Positions 31,165 through 40,114 of a DNA stretch of 42,122 nt are shown piece after piece. Position 1 is the stretch's first letter, and the number at the start of each line of letters is the position of its first letter. Location of the stretch: positions 1 through 42,122 of the forward strand of contig CALUUZ010000025.1 of assembly GCA_944324075.1 (NCBI GenBank), written 5' to 3'. The DNA comes from Candidatus Mailhella excrementigallinarum. GTDB lineage: Bacteria > Desulfobacterota > Desulfovibrionia > Desulfovibrionales > Desulfovibrionaceae. Both the position numbers and the translations under genes were made by a program. The notes under the pieces were generated by a model. The model made no database searches, was not told the origin of the DNA, and saw only the letters and a list, made by a program, of their open reading frames with translations.

Positions 31165-32202
31165 ATGCTGGCTCTGCGTATACACTCCCTTGACCCCGCC
31201 CATAACCTCGCCCTTGAGGAATGTCTGTTCGATTCCCTGAAACCGGGGGAACCCGGCTGGTTTCTGGTCTGGCGCAACGGCCCGTCCATCATTGTGGGCA
31301 GACATCAGAACACACTGGAGGAAATTGACGAAGCCTTCATTCGTGAGAGCGGTATTCCCGTTGTCCGGCGCGGAACCGGCGGAGGAGCGGTGTATCATGA
31401 TGAGGGCAATCTGAACTTTTCCTTTCTGACCACGATAAGCAGGAACGAAAAGGCGGAATTCGCCCCGTTCATGCGGCTCATGGTGGATGCTCTGGGCGAT
31501 CTGGGCATTCAGGCCGAACTTTCCAGCCGCAACGACATCACCGTCGCCGGGCGCAAGATTTCCGGCAGCGCCCAGCGCCGCAGCGGACAAAAACTGCTGC
31601 ATCACGGCACCATGCTGGTGGATCTGAATATGTCCGTGCTGGGCCGCGCTCTGACGGGCAACCCGGACAAGTACCGTTCCAAGGGGGTTGCCTCCCATCG
31701 GAGCAGAGTGGCCAATCTGCGTGAATTCATGGATCCCGCGCTTGACCGCGATACCTGTCTGCGCATGGTCACGGACGCCGTGGTATGCCGCTGCGCCGGG
31801 GGCGAGGCGACTCTTCCGCCTGAAGTGGAGGCCAGAGCGCTGGAACTGGCGGAAAGCAAATATCGCTCATGGGACTGGAATTACGGTAAATCTCCGGCAT
31901 TCACCACCAGGCTGCGGGAGCGCTTCCCCTGGGGAGCAGTGGACTGCCGGCTGGATGTGAAAAACGGTATTGTCCACACCTGCCGGATATTCGGAGATTT
32001 CTTTTCCTCCCGCAGTATTGTGGATATTGAAAGAATTCTCGCGGGGACGCGCTTTGTTCCGGAAGACATGCGCGCCGCACTGGCCCGGCTGCCCTACCCG
32101 CTGGAAGAATATTTCACGGGAGCAAATGCAGACGAGACCGCCGCGTTTCTGGCCGGAGAAAGCCCCTCTCCCGCAAAAAGGCAGGCTCCGAAAACAGCCT
32201 GA
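31165..32202 (+). CDS. lplA: Lipoate-protein ligase A
   Basis: 345 residues from the ATG at 31165, with AAGGA 8 bases upstream; the GTG at 31126 lacks a site. Lipoate ligase motifs: NLALEECLF, FLVWRNGPSIIVGRHQNTLEEI, VVRRGTGGGAVYHDEGNLNFSF (lipoate-binding loop), RNDITVAGRKISGSAQ with the catalytic Lys, and LLHHGTMLVDLNM. A C-terminal accessory domain of about 80 residues is present, so it is a complete LplA. It attaches lipoate to lipoyl domains of 2-oxoacid dehydrogenases or the glycine cleavage H protein. Confidence 0.9.
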   Translation: MLALRIHSLDPAHNLALEECLFDSLKPGEPGWFLVWRNGPSIIVGRHQNTLEEIDEAFIRESGIPVVRRGTGGGAVYHDEGNLNFSFLTTISRNEKAEFAPFMRLMVDALGDLGIQAELSSRNDITVAGRKISGSAQRRSGQKLLHHGTMLVDLNMSVLGRALTGNPDKYRSKGVASHRSRVANLREFMDPALDRDTCLRMVTDAVVCRCAGGEATLPPEVEARALELAESKYRSWDWNYGKSPAFTTRLRERFPWGAVDCRLDVKNGIVHTCRIFGDFFSSRSIVDIERILAGTRFVPEDMRAALARLPYPLEEYFTGANADETAAFLAGESPSPAKRQAPKTA

Positions 32203-32374
32203 CGCCGGCTCCCTGGCTGCCCCGCCCCGGATTCCTCCAGCCGAACCAACGGAAAACACGCTTACTTTTTCCGGTATTTCGGGTATGCTGGAAAAACAGA
32301 ACGCCTCTTTCCTTCCCGGCGGAGGCGTCAAGCGAACCTGAAATAGCCACAAGGCAAACCCACAGGATATCGTC

Positions 32375-34570
32375 ATGCAAGACACCTATTCACGCAGAAA
32401 CTTCCTTCGGCTCAGCGCCGCGCTGCTCGCCGGAGGCGCGGCGGTCATGACGGGCGCCCCCGAACGCGCGCTCGGCATGGGCACCATTTCCGGCAGGGGA
32501 GAACCCGGAGGGCTTGCCCCCATCTCCTTTGTCAAGGGATTCTGTTCCTTCTGTCAGGCCCGCTGTACCTATCAGGCCCAGGTGCGCAACGGCATGGTGG
32601 AAAGTTTCATCGGAGAAAAGGACAACCGCTGGACCGGCGGCTCCATGTGTCCCAAGGGGCTGTCCGTCATCGAACTCATCAACAGCCCCTATCGTCTGAC
32701 CGAGCCCATGCTGCGTCAGCCTGACGGCAGCTGGAAACGCATCAGCTATGAGGAAGCCGTGCGGATTACCGCTTCCAAGGTCAGAGAATGCCTGGAAAAG
32801 CACGGCAGCAAGGCGGGCGACCGCATGGCCCTGACCATGCCGCTGTGGGACAGCCGCGAAAGTGAACTTGCCGCCGAAATGACCCTGCATCTCGCCGGCT
32901 GCGTCCATATGATGCCGCCCGGTGAAACCTGCACCAGCACGGCATCCAACATGCTGACCTCCCTGACGGGCACAGGCAACTGCACCACCACGGTCAACGA
33001 GCTGTGCAACGCGCATACGGTGGTCCTGTGGGGCGCCAACATCAACGACCTGTATCCGCCTTACACCCGCTGGCTGGAAATGGCCAAAGCCAGGGGCGTC
33101 AAGCTTGTTTACATCGATCCGCGCAGAACCCGCACCAGTCTGTGGTGCACCACCCAGCTCCAGCCTCTGCCCGGCACGGACGGAGCGCTGGCTCTCGGTG
33201 CGATCCGATACGTCTTTGAACACGGAGCCTTTGACGAAACCAAGGCCCGCGCCCTGATCACCGACCTTGACAAGCTGAGGGAAGACGCCGCGCCCTACAC
33301 ACCGGAAAAAGTACAGGAAATCACGGGTGTTCCGGCAGATGAGGCTGTGGCCTTCTATGCCGCCCTGGCGGAAAGCCCCCGCACGATCCTCTGGCTGGGA
33401 GGCGCTCTCTCACGCTATACCAACGGCATCCAGACCGTACGCGCGCTTATTTTCCTTCAGGCTCTGACCGACAATATCTTCGGTTCCGGCAGAGGCATCA
33501 TGACCATGCAGAGCGGCAAGCCCGGCGGCGATGACGAATTTGTCGACGCGCTGCTCGGCCCTCTGGACAAGGCAAAGATGAACTTCCGCCGTCTGCGCAT
33601 GGCAATGGAAAAGGGCAATATCGATGTACTGTTCCTTAACTGCAGCTACCGCCGCTACCCGGACTGCGACAACGTGCGCAAGGCCATTGAAAAGGTGCCC
33701 TTTGTGGTGCATCGCGGCTTCTTCATGACCGAAGAAACCGAAGCCTCAGATCTTTTCATTCCTGCCGTATTCTCTCCCGAAAGCCAGGGTTCGGGATACG
33801 GCAACGAGAAACAGGTAGTCTGGCGCGAAAAAATCGTGGAAGCCCCCGGTTCCTGCGTGCCGGACTGGCAGTTCTACCGTGATCTCGGCATCGCGCTGTT
33901 CGGCGACAGATACCCCGGCTTCAAGGATCCGGCGGACCTGTATGAACGCTTTGTTTCCATCGTTCCCTCGTGGAAAGGCATGACTCTCGATCGTCTGCGC
34001 AAGTCTCCGGACGGACTGGTCTGGCCCATTTATGAACCCAATGGCGAGGAACATCTCGGCAACGTGTTCCGTGACGGCAAGCTCCTGACGCCCGAGGGCA
34101 CGATGACTGTGCAGGATCGCGTTTTCGGCCGCATCAAGTGGACCTATCCCAAGGGCAGCCCGCTTGGAAAGGAACGGGACGAGAAATACCCGCTCGTGCT
34201 CACGCAGGGCAAGGTGCTTTGGCACTGGCAGCAGACGCTGACCAATTTCTCCAGGGAGCTGGCGCAGTATACCGAGGGACGCTTTGTTTCCATCAACCCG
34301 GAAACAGCCGCGAAGTACAAGCTCGCGCAAGGAGAAAAAGTTCTCATCGAAACCTTTGTGGGCAGCCTGGAGGCCTGGGTGGACATCCGGCCGGAGATCA
34401 TCCCCGGCGTCATCTTCACGCCTTCCCACTGCACGGCTTCCAGCCCGCTGGAACAGAACCGCAGCCCGCACATCAACACCATTCTGCCCAACTACTGGGA
34501 TCGTATCTCCTGCCAGCACAACGGCGTGGGCTGCGCCCTGCGTAAAATCGACGCGCAACCCAAGGCATGA
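32375..34570 (+). CDS. Molybdopterin oxidoreductase catalytic subunit (Phs/Psr-like)
   Basis: 731 residues. A Tat signal (SRRNFLRLSAALLAGGAA) indicates folding before export. The [4Fe-4S] motif is Cys57-x2-Cys60-x3-Cys64-x27-Cys92. GETCTST at about 186 probably gives the Mo ligand Cys. The bis-MGD core includes VLWGANINDLYP, VYIDPRRTRTSLW and SGKPGGDD; the C-terminal cap has VLTQGKVLWHWQQ and FTPSHCTASSPLEQNRSP. The size and the subunit set (ferredoxin, cytochrome b) fit the thiosulfate/polysulfide reductase group. The substrate is not fixed by sequence; tetrathionate, arsenate or sulfur compounds are possible. Confidence 0.8.
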   Translation: MQDTYSRRNFLRLSAALLAGGAAVMTGAPERALGMGTISGRGEPGGLAPISFVKGFCSFCQARCTYQAQVRNGMVESFIGEKDNRWTGGSMCPKGLSVIELINSPYRLTEPMLRQPDGSWKRISYEEAVRITASKVRECLEKHGSKAGDRMALTMPLWDSRESELAAEMTLHLAGCVHMMPPGETCTSTASNMLTSLTGTGNCTTTVNELCNAHTVVLWGANINDLYPPYTRWLEMAKARGVKLVYIDPRRTRTSLWCTTQLQPLPGTDGALALGAIRYVFEHGAFDETKARALITDLDKLREDAAPYTPEKVQEITGVPADEAVAFYAALAESPRTILWLGGALSRYTNGIQTVRALIFLQALTDNIFGSGRGIMTMQSGKPGGDDEFVDALLGPLDKAKMNFRRLRMAMEKGNIDVLFLNCSYRRYPDCDNVRKAIEKVPFVVHRGFFMTEETEASDLFIPAVFSPESQGSGYGNEKQVVWREKIVEAPGSCVPDWQFYRDLGIALFGDRYPGFKDPADLYERFVSIVPSWKGMTLDRLRKSPDGLVWPIYEPNGEEHLGNVFRDGKLLTPEGTMTVQDRVFGRIKWTYPKGSPLGKERDEKYPLVLTQGKVLWHWQQTLTNFSRELAQYTEGRFVSINPETAAKYKLAQGEKVLIETFVGSLEAWVDIRPEIIPGVIFTPSHCTASSPLEQNRSPHINTILPNYWDRISCQHNGVGCALRKIDAQPKA

Positions 34571-34602
34571 GCCGCGCGGAAGCGCATATCCGGAGTTTAA
34601 GT

Positions 34603-35358
34603 ATGTCACGTTACGTCATGGTCATAGATGCGACCAAATGCATGAACTGCAAGGCCTGCCTTGTCGCCTGCCAGCAGCGCAATCATGTGCCCCTCGGGCA
34701 TGCCCGCAACTGGGTGCGCCAGACGCCCGATGTCTCTTCTCCGCTGGGGTTCGCCTTTCAGCCCGGTGCCTGCATGCACTGCGACAAGCCGCTCTGTGTG
34801 GACGCATGCCCCACGCATGCCACCTACAAAGCCGATGACGGCAGTGTCGTCATCGACAAATCCCGCTGCATCGGCTGCGGCTCCTGCATCATAGCCTGCC
34901 CTTACGACGCCCGCTACAAGGATACAGCCACAGGTACGGCAGACAAATGCGACTATTGCCGCGAGTATTCCGCGCCCGGTGAAGTGCCCGCATGCGTCCG
35001 GGTCTGCCCCACGCACTGCCGCACCTTTGGGGATGCGGATAATCCCGAAGATCCCGTTTCCCTGCTGCTCAAGGAGAACAAGCAGGTGCATGTCGTCGCC
35101 AAGAACTGCGATACCAAACCTTCGCTGACCTACCTCAACCATACTATCCCCACGGACTGGCCGCGTGACGCGGAAATTCCCGCCACAGTCAAGGCCATGG
35201 AGCATGTCGCTACAGGTACGCGCTGGCTGGGCGGCCTCGCCCTGTTCGGCGTCATCGGCGTTTTTCTCAAGCAGCTCGTCCTGCCTTCGGATCGTGAACA
35301 CGGCCCCGAAAACGCGCACGACGACAACAGCCGTAACGATCAAGGAGGTCAGGCATGA
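34603..35358 (+). CDS. 4Fe-4S ferredoxin subunit (PhsB/PsrB-like)
   Basis: 251 residues from the ATG at 34603, with GGAG 7 bases upstream; the ATG overlapping the previous stop at 34567 is less likely. Four Cys clusters are visible: CMNCKACLVAC, CMHCDKPLCVDACP, CIGCGSCIIACP, and CDYC with CVRVCP, giving four [4Fe-4S] centres. A C-terminal hydrophobic segment (WLGGLALFGVIGVFL) may anchor it to the membrane. It transfers electrons between cytochrome b and the molybdoenzyme. It overlaps the next gene by 4 bases. Confidence 0.85.
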   Translation: MSRYVMVIDATKCMNCKACLVACQQRNHVPLGHARNWVRQTPDVSSPLGFAFQPGACMHCDKPLCVDACPTHATYKADDGSVVIDKSRCIGCGSCIIACPYDARYKDTATGTADKCDYCREYSAPGEVPACVRVCPTHCRTFGDADNPEDPVSLLLKENKQVHVVAKNCDTKPSLTYLNHTIPTDWPRDAEIPATVKAMEHVATGTRWLGGLALFGVIGVFLKQLVLPSDREHGPENAHDDNSRNDQGGQA

Positions 35359-36053
35359 TCCGCCGTCACTCCATCTGGGGTATTTTTCTGCACTGGGGCA
35401 ATGCCGTGTGCTGGCTTTTTCTGCTCTTTTCGGGTTTCGCCCTTTTGGTCAATCCGGAAATGAGCCCCGTGGGCGAATGGTGGACATCCGCATGGTCGAC
35501 CCTGTTCGGCGGTCTGTATCCGCTGCTCAGCGCGCATGTAGCCGTCGGCATGGCATGGATCGCGCTGTGTCTCGTCTTCGTCATCCTGCGGGGACGCAAG
35601 GAAGCTCTGCCGTTCATGAAGGAAATCACTTCCCTTCATCCGGCTTCCGACATGACGTGGTGCATGCGCAAGGGACTGCGTCTTACCATAGGCGAAAAGG
35701 TCATGCGCCGCATGGGCATGGATCCCGCGCTGCCCCCGCAGGGCTTCTATAACGCCGGCCAGAAACTTGCCGCCATTGCTGCCGTAGTCAGCAGTTTCGG
35801 CCTGATCGTGACCGGCTGCATCATGGTGTTTGCCGGAACGCACGCGGGTACGGAAGAACTGCTGCGCTGGAGCATGCTCATTCACTTCTGCTGTGCGGGC
35901 ATCATGGCCATTGTCCTGCCGATCCATATCTACATGGCCGCCCTGGCTCCGGGCGAAGGCCCGGCTCTGCGCTCCATGTTCACAGGCTTTGTCCCCGAGG
36001 ATTTTGTTCGCCGCCATAACCCGCTGTGGTTCAAGAAGCTGAAGGGCAACTGA
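35355..36053 (+). CDS. Cytochrome b membrane subunit (FdnI/PhsC-like)
   Basis: 232 residues. Four membrane helices carry the haem-ligand histidines: HSIWGIFLHWGNAVCWLFLLFSGFAL, YPLLSAHVAVGMAWIALCLVFVIL, AIAAVVSSFGLIVTGCIMV, and MLIHFCCAGIMAIVLPIHIYMA. The pattern is that of the gamma subunit of formate dehydrogenase and of hydrogenase b-type cytochromes. It exchanges electrons with the quinone pool. It is the last gene of the set and is followed by a strong terminator. Confidence 0.8.
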   Translation: MIRRHSIWGIFLHWGNAVCWLFLLFSGFALLVNPEMSPVGEWWTSAWSTLFGGLYPLLSAHVAVGMAWIALCLVFVILRGRKEALPFMKEITSLHPASDMTWCMRKGLRLTIGEKVMRRMGMDPALPPQGFYNAGQKLAAIAAVVSSFGLIVTGCIMVFAGTHAGTEELLRWSMLIHFCCAGIMAIVLPIHIYMAALAPGEGPALRSMFTGFVPEDFVRRHNPLWFKKLKGN

Positions 36054-36073
36054 TTCAGTATCGGCAATCGCCG

Positions 36074-36112
36074 TGAAAACGCCCCTTCCGTATGACGGAA
36101 GGGGCGTTTTCA
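36074..36112. terminator. Bidirectional terminator
   Basis: TGAAAACGCCCCTTCCG (36074-36090) and CGGAAGGGGCGTTTTCA (36096-36112) form a perfect 17-bp stem with a 5-base loop; the A/T ends of the stem serve both strands. It separates the convergent molybdoenzyme operon and the regulator gene. Confidence 0.9.
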
Positions 36113-36324
36113 TACCTGTCAGGGAACCGCTGATGTACTCAGCAAATGAATCATCGCCATGGGAAATGCGCGCAGACCAGCTCGGTTAACGGGAAAAGTG
36201 AATTTTTCTTCCTTGCAACTTGCGGGCACTCTTGCTCAGCAATCCCGCAGGGAAACACGCTTTGCATTTCCTCAAGACGTTTTGCTCGACTTGCAGAGCG
36301 TTTCAATCACGAAATGCTCTTGAA

Positions 36325-37821
36325 TCACGCCTGCCCTGAAACCGATCTGCGTTTCAGATGCGCGCGCAGGGTGGTGTAATGAATGCCGAGAAGCGCCGCG
36401 GCACCTTCCGGCCCGGTCAGGCGACCGCCCGTCTTTTCCAGAACGGCATCGATATAGCGCGAGCTGAGTTCCTCCAGAGTGGGCCAGCCCTGAAACAGAT
36501 CTGGATGACTGTACTTCTTTTGTCCGACTTCCGGCAAATCAAAGTGCAGCTCACCTGCGGCGGAGCCGGAACGAGAATTGATGAGCGCTCTCTCCACCAC
36601 ATGTTCAAGTTCGCGCACATTACCCGGCCAGTGATACAGATACAGCCTGTCCTCCTCGACATGCGAGAGTTTCGGCGGCAGATGGAGCTTCATCCTTTTT
36701 GCCTTGCTGCCGATAAAATATTCCGTGAGCGTTCTGATATCCGCCCTGCGCTGACGGAGCGGCGGAACGGAAATGGGATATACAGCCAGGCGGTAATACA
36801 AATCCTGCCGAAAGCTCCCCTCGGCAACCATTCGTTCAAGATTCCGGTTGGTGGCGGCCACCAGACGCAGATCCACGGAAATCTGCCGGGGGTTGCCCAC
36901 ACGCATGATGGTCCGGCTGTCGAGCACACGCAGCAGCTTCACCTGGGCCGACTGAGGCAGTTCCCCTACCTCATCAAGAAACAGCGTGCCGCCTGCCGCA
37001 AGTTCAAAGTAGCCTACACGCGTGGCATGTGCTCCCGTAAACGCCCCCTTTTCATGACCGAACAGTTCGCTGTCCACAAGATTTTCCGCTATCGCCCCGC
37101 AGTTCACGCGCACAAAGGGTCCCTTGCAGCGAGGCGAAAGCTCATGTACGGCTTCAGCTACGCCTTCCTTGCCGGTTCCCGTCTCCCCCGTAATCAGCAC
37201 CGTACTCTCCGTGGGAGCCACTCTGACCACGGCCTCACGCACAGCCGCCAGCCCCTCGCAGCGTTTCAGACCGGCGTATCCTGTTCCCGATTCCTCACCT
37301 GATGCGGGACTGCTTTCCATGTACGCAAACTTGTCCTGAAGTTCATCGCCCAGTGGACGAATCAGTTTTTTCAGGTGCTCCATGCTTTCATGGTTAAATG
37401 CACTCCGCCTGTTGCTCCAGAAATTGATCAGAAAAACATAGATGCCGCGCCGGAACAAGGGGAGTCTCAACAGTGAGGCATGTTCAAGAAAGGGGAGATG
37501 ACAACCGGGCATATCCCGGTACAGCTTCTCCTTGTATTGTTCCAGGTCCCCCACAAGCAGAGGGCCTGAAAGATGTCCAGGTTCAATGAACGGCACGGAT
37601 CTTCCGGGCAGCCTGTATACAACTCCCATATCCTCCGTATTCGTATCGGAAATAGGCACAAAAACGCTGAGATCCGTAGCCGCGCACATGATGTTGATGC
37701 GCACCACGGGCATGCTTTCCTGCAGGAGATTCAGCAGAAAGCGCATGGCGCTTTCCAGCCCGTTCATCCGGTAGAGTATGCGGCAGGAGAATCCTCCTCC
37801 CTCAAAGAAATCACTTCCCAT
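36325..37821 (-). CDS. Sigma-54-dependent transcription activator
   Basis: 498 residues from the ATG at 37821; the frame is open to 37935 but without a ribosome-binding site, and GGCGGAAG precedes 37821. The N-terminal ~170 residues look like a GAF-type sensor and not a receiver domain, so it probably senses a ligand. The AAA+ domain has GETGTGKE (Walker A), [10 protein letters not shown] (contact with sigma-54), [11 protein letters not shown] (Walker B) and [18 protein letters not shown]. The C-terminal Fis-type HTH is [20 protein letters not shown]. It is divergent from two reductase genes with a sigma-54 promoter, which is its likely target. Confidence 0.9.
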   Translation of the reverse strand: MGSDFFEGGGFSCRILYRMNGLESAMRFLLNLLQESMPVVRINIMCAATDLSVFVPISDTNTEDMGVVYRLPGRSVPFIEPGHLSGPLLVGDLEQYKEKLYRDMPGCHLPFLEHASLLRLPLFRRGIYVFLINFWSNRRSAFNHESMEHLKKLIRPLGDELQDKFAYMESSPASGEESGTGYAGLKRCEGLAAVREAVVRVAPTESTVLITGETGTGKEGVAEAVHELSPRCKGPFVRVNCGAIAENLVDSELFGHEKGAFTGAHATRVGYFELAAGGTLFLDEVGELPQSAQVKLLRVLDSRTIMRVGNPRQISVDLRLVAATNRNLERMVAEGSFRQDLYYRLAVYPISVPPLRQRRADIRTLTEYFIGSKAKRMKLHLPPKLSHVEEDRLYLYHWPGNVRELEHVVERALINSRSGSAAGELHFDLPEVGQKKYSHPDLFQGWPTLEELSSRYIDAVLEKTGGRLTGPEGAAALLGIHYTTLRAHLKRRSVSGQA

Positions 37822-37921
37822 GTTCTTCCGCCTTGCTGCGGCTCTGTTTTTAAATCCCGGGGTAATGACGTGCCGGCCCAGGTTAGCAGGAAAGTCATTT
37901 AAAATATACTGATTCACTATC

Positions 37922-37977
37922 ATACAATATTGCATTTAACAACATATATATCCACCATTTGATCGTAATATATTGAT
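37922..37977. promoter_or_regulatory. Candidate activator sites upstream of the sigma-54 promoter
   Basis: ATACAATATT (37922-37931) and TAATATATTGAT (37966-37977) are inverted versions of an ATNCAATAT-like half-site. The same two words occur at 26388-26412. They lie 18-70 bases before the promoter, in an unusually AT-rich interval. Confidence 0.4.
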
Positions 37978-37992
37978 TTCTATCTATATATA

Positions 37993-38010
37993 TTTTGGCA
38001 TATTTCTGGC
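37993..38010 (+). promoter_or_regulatory. Sigma-54 promoter of the reductase genes
   Basis: TTGGCATATTTCTGGCAT with GG at 37995-37996, ten bases, GC at 38007-38008, the invariant spacing of -24/-12 promoters. The -12 reads TGGCA instead of TTGCA. Transcription would start near 38020, 55 bases before the first ATG, with the sigma-54 activator gene divergent. Confidence 0.7.
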
Positions 38011-38074
38011 ATAACAAGATATCGCTTCATGCGGAAAACGTCACGATCCCGCATTGTTCTTTCAGGAGGATTTC

Positions 38075-40003
38075 ATGAACAGCATTAAAAAGCTGCTTGA
38101 ACCGGGCCGCATCGGGAATCTGGAACTTAAAAACCGCGTCATCTATTCGGCCATGGATCTGCGCTCTACCGACAGACAGGGCCATATCAGCGAGGAGGCC
38201 GCCCTTTCCCTTATTGAACGCGCAAGACACGGCGTCGGGCTGGTCAGCCTGCCCGGCGTCTATCCTTACCAGCAGGAAGGCGCCCCCCACGGCAAGACCA
38301 TTTCACTCCAGAGCGACGATTTTATTCCCCAGTTCATTCCCATTGTAAAAAAGGTACATGAGCTGGACGCCAGAATCATGGTGCAGATCGTCGCGCGCGG
38401 CACCCGTATTGAAGGCACCAATACGGCCGCCGGCCCCAGTCCGGTGCGTTTCGGATACACGTCCATCATTCCGCGCGAGCTGACGGCGGAAGAAATTCGT
38501 GAACATGTTTCCCAGTTCGGCGACGCCGCGCGGCGCGCCCGTGAGGCGGGTATAGACGCTGTGGAAATCCATGCCTGCACCGGCAAGCTGATCTCCATGT
38601 TCCTTTCGCCGTACAGCAACCGCCGTACGGATGAATACGGCGGCAATACGGAAAACCGCACTCGTTTTTTGCGCGAAATCATCGCGGACATGCGGGCCAA
38701 GGCCGGAACCGATTACCCGCTCTCCGTCCGGCTTACGGTGGACGAAATGGTTCCCGGCGGGATAGACTTGGAGGAAGGCGTGCGCATTGCAAAGCTCATT
38801 GCCCCTCTGGTGGACTCCGTACAGCCTTCCGTGGGAACGCAGGAACGCATGTGGAACATTTCCTGCTGTTATTTCTTTCCGCCCGCTTATCTGCTGCCCA
38901 CTACCGAGGCGATCAAAAAGGTCAGCCCCGTTCCGGTCATTGCCATGGCCAAGCTCGGCGAGCCGCTCACCGCGGAAAAAGCACTGGTGGAAGGGCAGGC
39001 GGACTTCATTTCTCTGGGCCGCCCTCTGCTTACCGATGCCCGCTGGCTGGAAAAGGCTGCGGCCGGGGATTTCGCCTCCATCCGCCGTTGCATCGGATGC
39101 GTGAACTGCTTCACTTTTAACGAGCGCAGGGAAATTCAGCCTGCCCGTGTGAGCTGTACGGTCAATCCTGAAGTCCTGCGTGAAACGGAATATGATATTC
39201 CGGCCAAAGCCGCTGTCTCCAGACGCGTGACCGTGGTCGGCGGGGGGCTGGCGGGTATGGAATGCGCCCGTGTACTCGCCCTGCGCGGACATAAGGTCAA
39301 TCTGTATGAAAAATCCCCCGCACTGGGCGGACAGTGGATCATAGCCGCCCATGCCTCCTACAAGCACGAAGAAAAAACCTACATTCCCTGGCTCGCGCGC
39401 GAGCTGGAAAAAAACGGCGTCACCGTTCACCTGAACACGAAGGTAACTGCCGCCATGCTGAAGGAATCAGCTCAGGACGAAATCATCCTTGCCACAGGCG
39501 CGGTTCCGCGTTCACTTCCCCTTGAGCTTCCCCAGCCCGGCCCCAGTCTGGTTCAGGGCAACGATATCATCATGGACCGCGCAAGGGCCGGTCATCGCGT
39601 AGTTATCATCGGAGGCCGTTATGTGGGGATGGAGTGCGCCGTCAAGCTGGCCGGGGATGGACATCATGTTTCCGTGGTTGACGCAGCGGCCATAGGGCAT
39701 GACACCAACCCGCGTATCCTCGGCCTGTACCGCAATCTCATGGTGGAAAAAGGCGTCTATCTCTATCCCGACTCACCGGTGCTGCGCTTCATGAACTACG
39801 GCGTGGATATAGCCCACCTGAACAGCATGCTCAGCCTGAAGGCCGATACCATTGTTCTTGCCGTGGGAACCCGGCCGGTTAACGATCTCGGACCGGAACT
39901 GGATGCTCTCGGCCTGAAATACCGCCTCATAGGAGACTGCAGGCGCATCGGCGATGCACTTTACGCCACGCGGGACGGAGCAGAGGCGGCTTTTGCCGTC
40001 TGA
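38075..40003 (+). CDS. Old Yellow Enzyme-type flavin/FeS reductase 1
   Basis: 642 residues from the ATG at 38075, preceded by AGGAGGATTTC. The N-terminal TIM barrel of the OYE family (LEPGRIGNLELKNRVIYSAM, FLSPYSNRRTDEYGGNTENRTRF) binds FMN. Then RRCIGCVNC with VSCTVNP forms a [4Fe-4S] site (CxxCxxC instead of the usual CxxCx3C). Two nucleotide-binding parts follow: VTVVGGGLAGMECARVLALRGH with ALGGQW, and VVIIGGRYVGMECAVKLAG. The layout equals 2,4-dienoyl-CoA reductase and 2-enoate reductase. The substrate is unknown; activated C=C bonds in xenobiotics, bile-pigment-like or fatty compounds are possible. Confidence 0.85.
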   Translation: MNSIKKLLEPGRIGNLELKNRVIYSAMDLRSTDRQGHISEEAALSLIERARHGVGLVSLPGVYPYQQEGAPHGKTISLQSDDFIPQFIPIVKKVHELDARIMVQIVARGTRIEGTNTAAGPSPVRFGYTSIIPRELTAEEIREHVSQFGDAARRAREAGIDAVEIHACTGKLISMFLSPYSNRRTDEYGGNTENRTRFLREIIADMRAKAGTDYPLSVRLTVDEMVPGGIDLEEGVRIAKLIAPLVDSVQPSVGTQERMWNISCCYFFPPAYLLPTTEAIKKVSPVPVIAMAKLGEPLTAEKALVEGQADFISLGRPLLTDARWLEKAAAGDFASIRRCIGCVNCFTFNERREIQPARVSCTVNPEVLRETEYDIPAKAAVSRRVTVVGGGLAGMECARVLALRGHKVNLYEKSPALGGQWIIAAHASYKHEEKTYIPWLARELEKNGVTVHLNTKVTAAMLKESAQDEIILATGAVPRSLPLELPQPGPSLVQGNDIIMDRARAGHRVVIIGGRYVGMECAVKLAGDGHHVSVVDAAAIGHDTNPRILGLYRNLMVEKGVYLYPDSPVLRFMNYGVDIAHLNSMLSLKADTIVLAVGTRPVNDLGPELDALGLKYRLIGDCRRIGDALYATRDGAEAAFAV

Positions 40004-40005
40004 AA

Positions 40006-40043
40006 CCGCAAATCGCTTTTTACCTCCCGTTCCTGATTTGCGG
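40006..40043. terminator. Hairpin between the two reductase genes
   Basis: CCGCAAATC (40006-40014) pairs with GATTTGCGG (40035-40043) over a 20-base loop. No T-run follows, so it may weaken rather than stop transcription into the second gene. Confidence 0.35.
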
Positions 40044-40114
40044 ACATCACGCGGCATTTCCGGAGCCGCACCGCAACATCAGTCTGAATATCAACCCCAA
40101 TATCAGGAGGCCGC

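Noticed and set aside
38303-39430. 375-aa minus-strand open frame inside reductase 1
   Set aside because: Shadow frame; the plus strand encodes an uninterrupted flavin reductase with motifs along its length.
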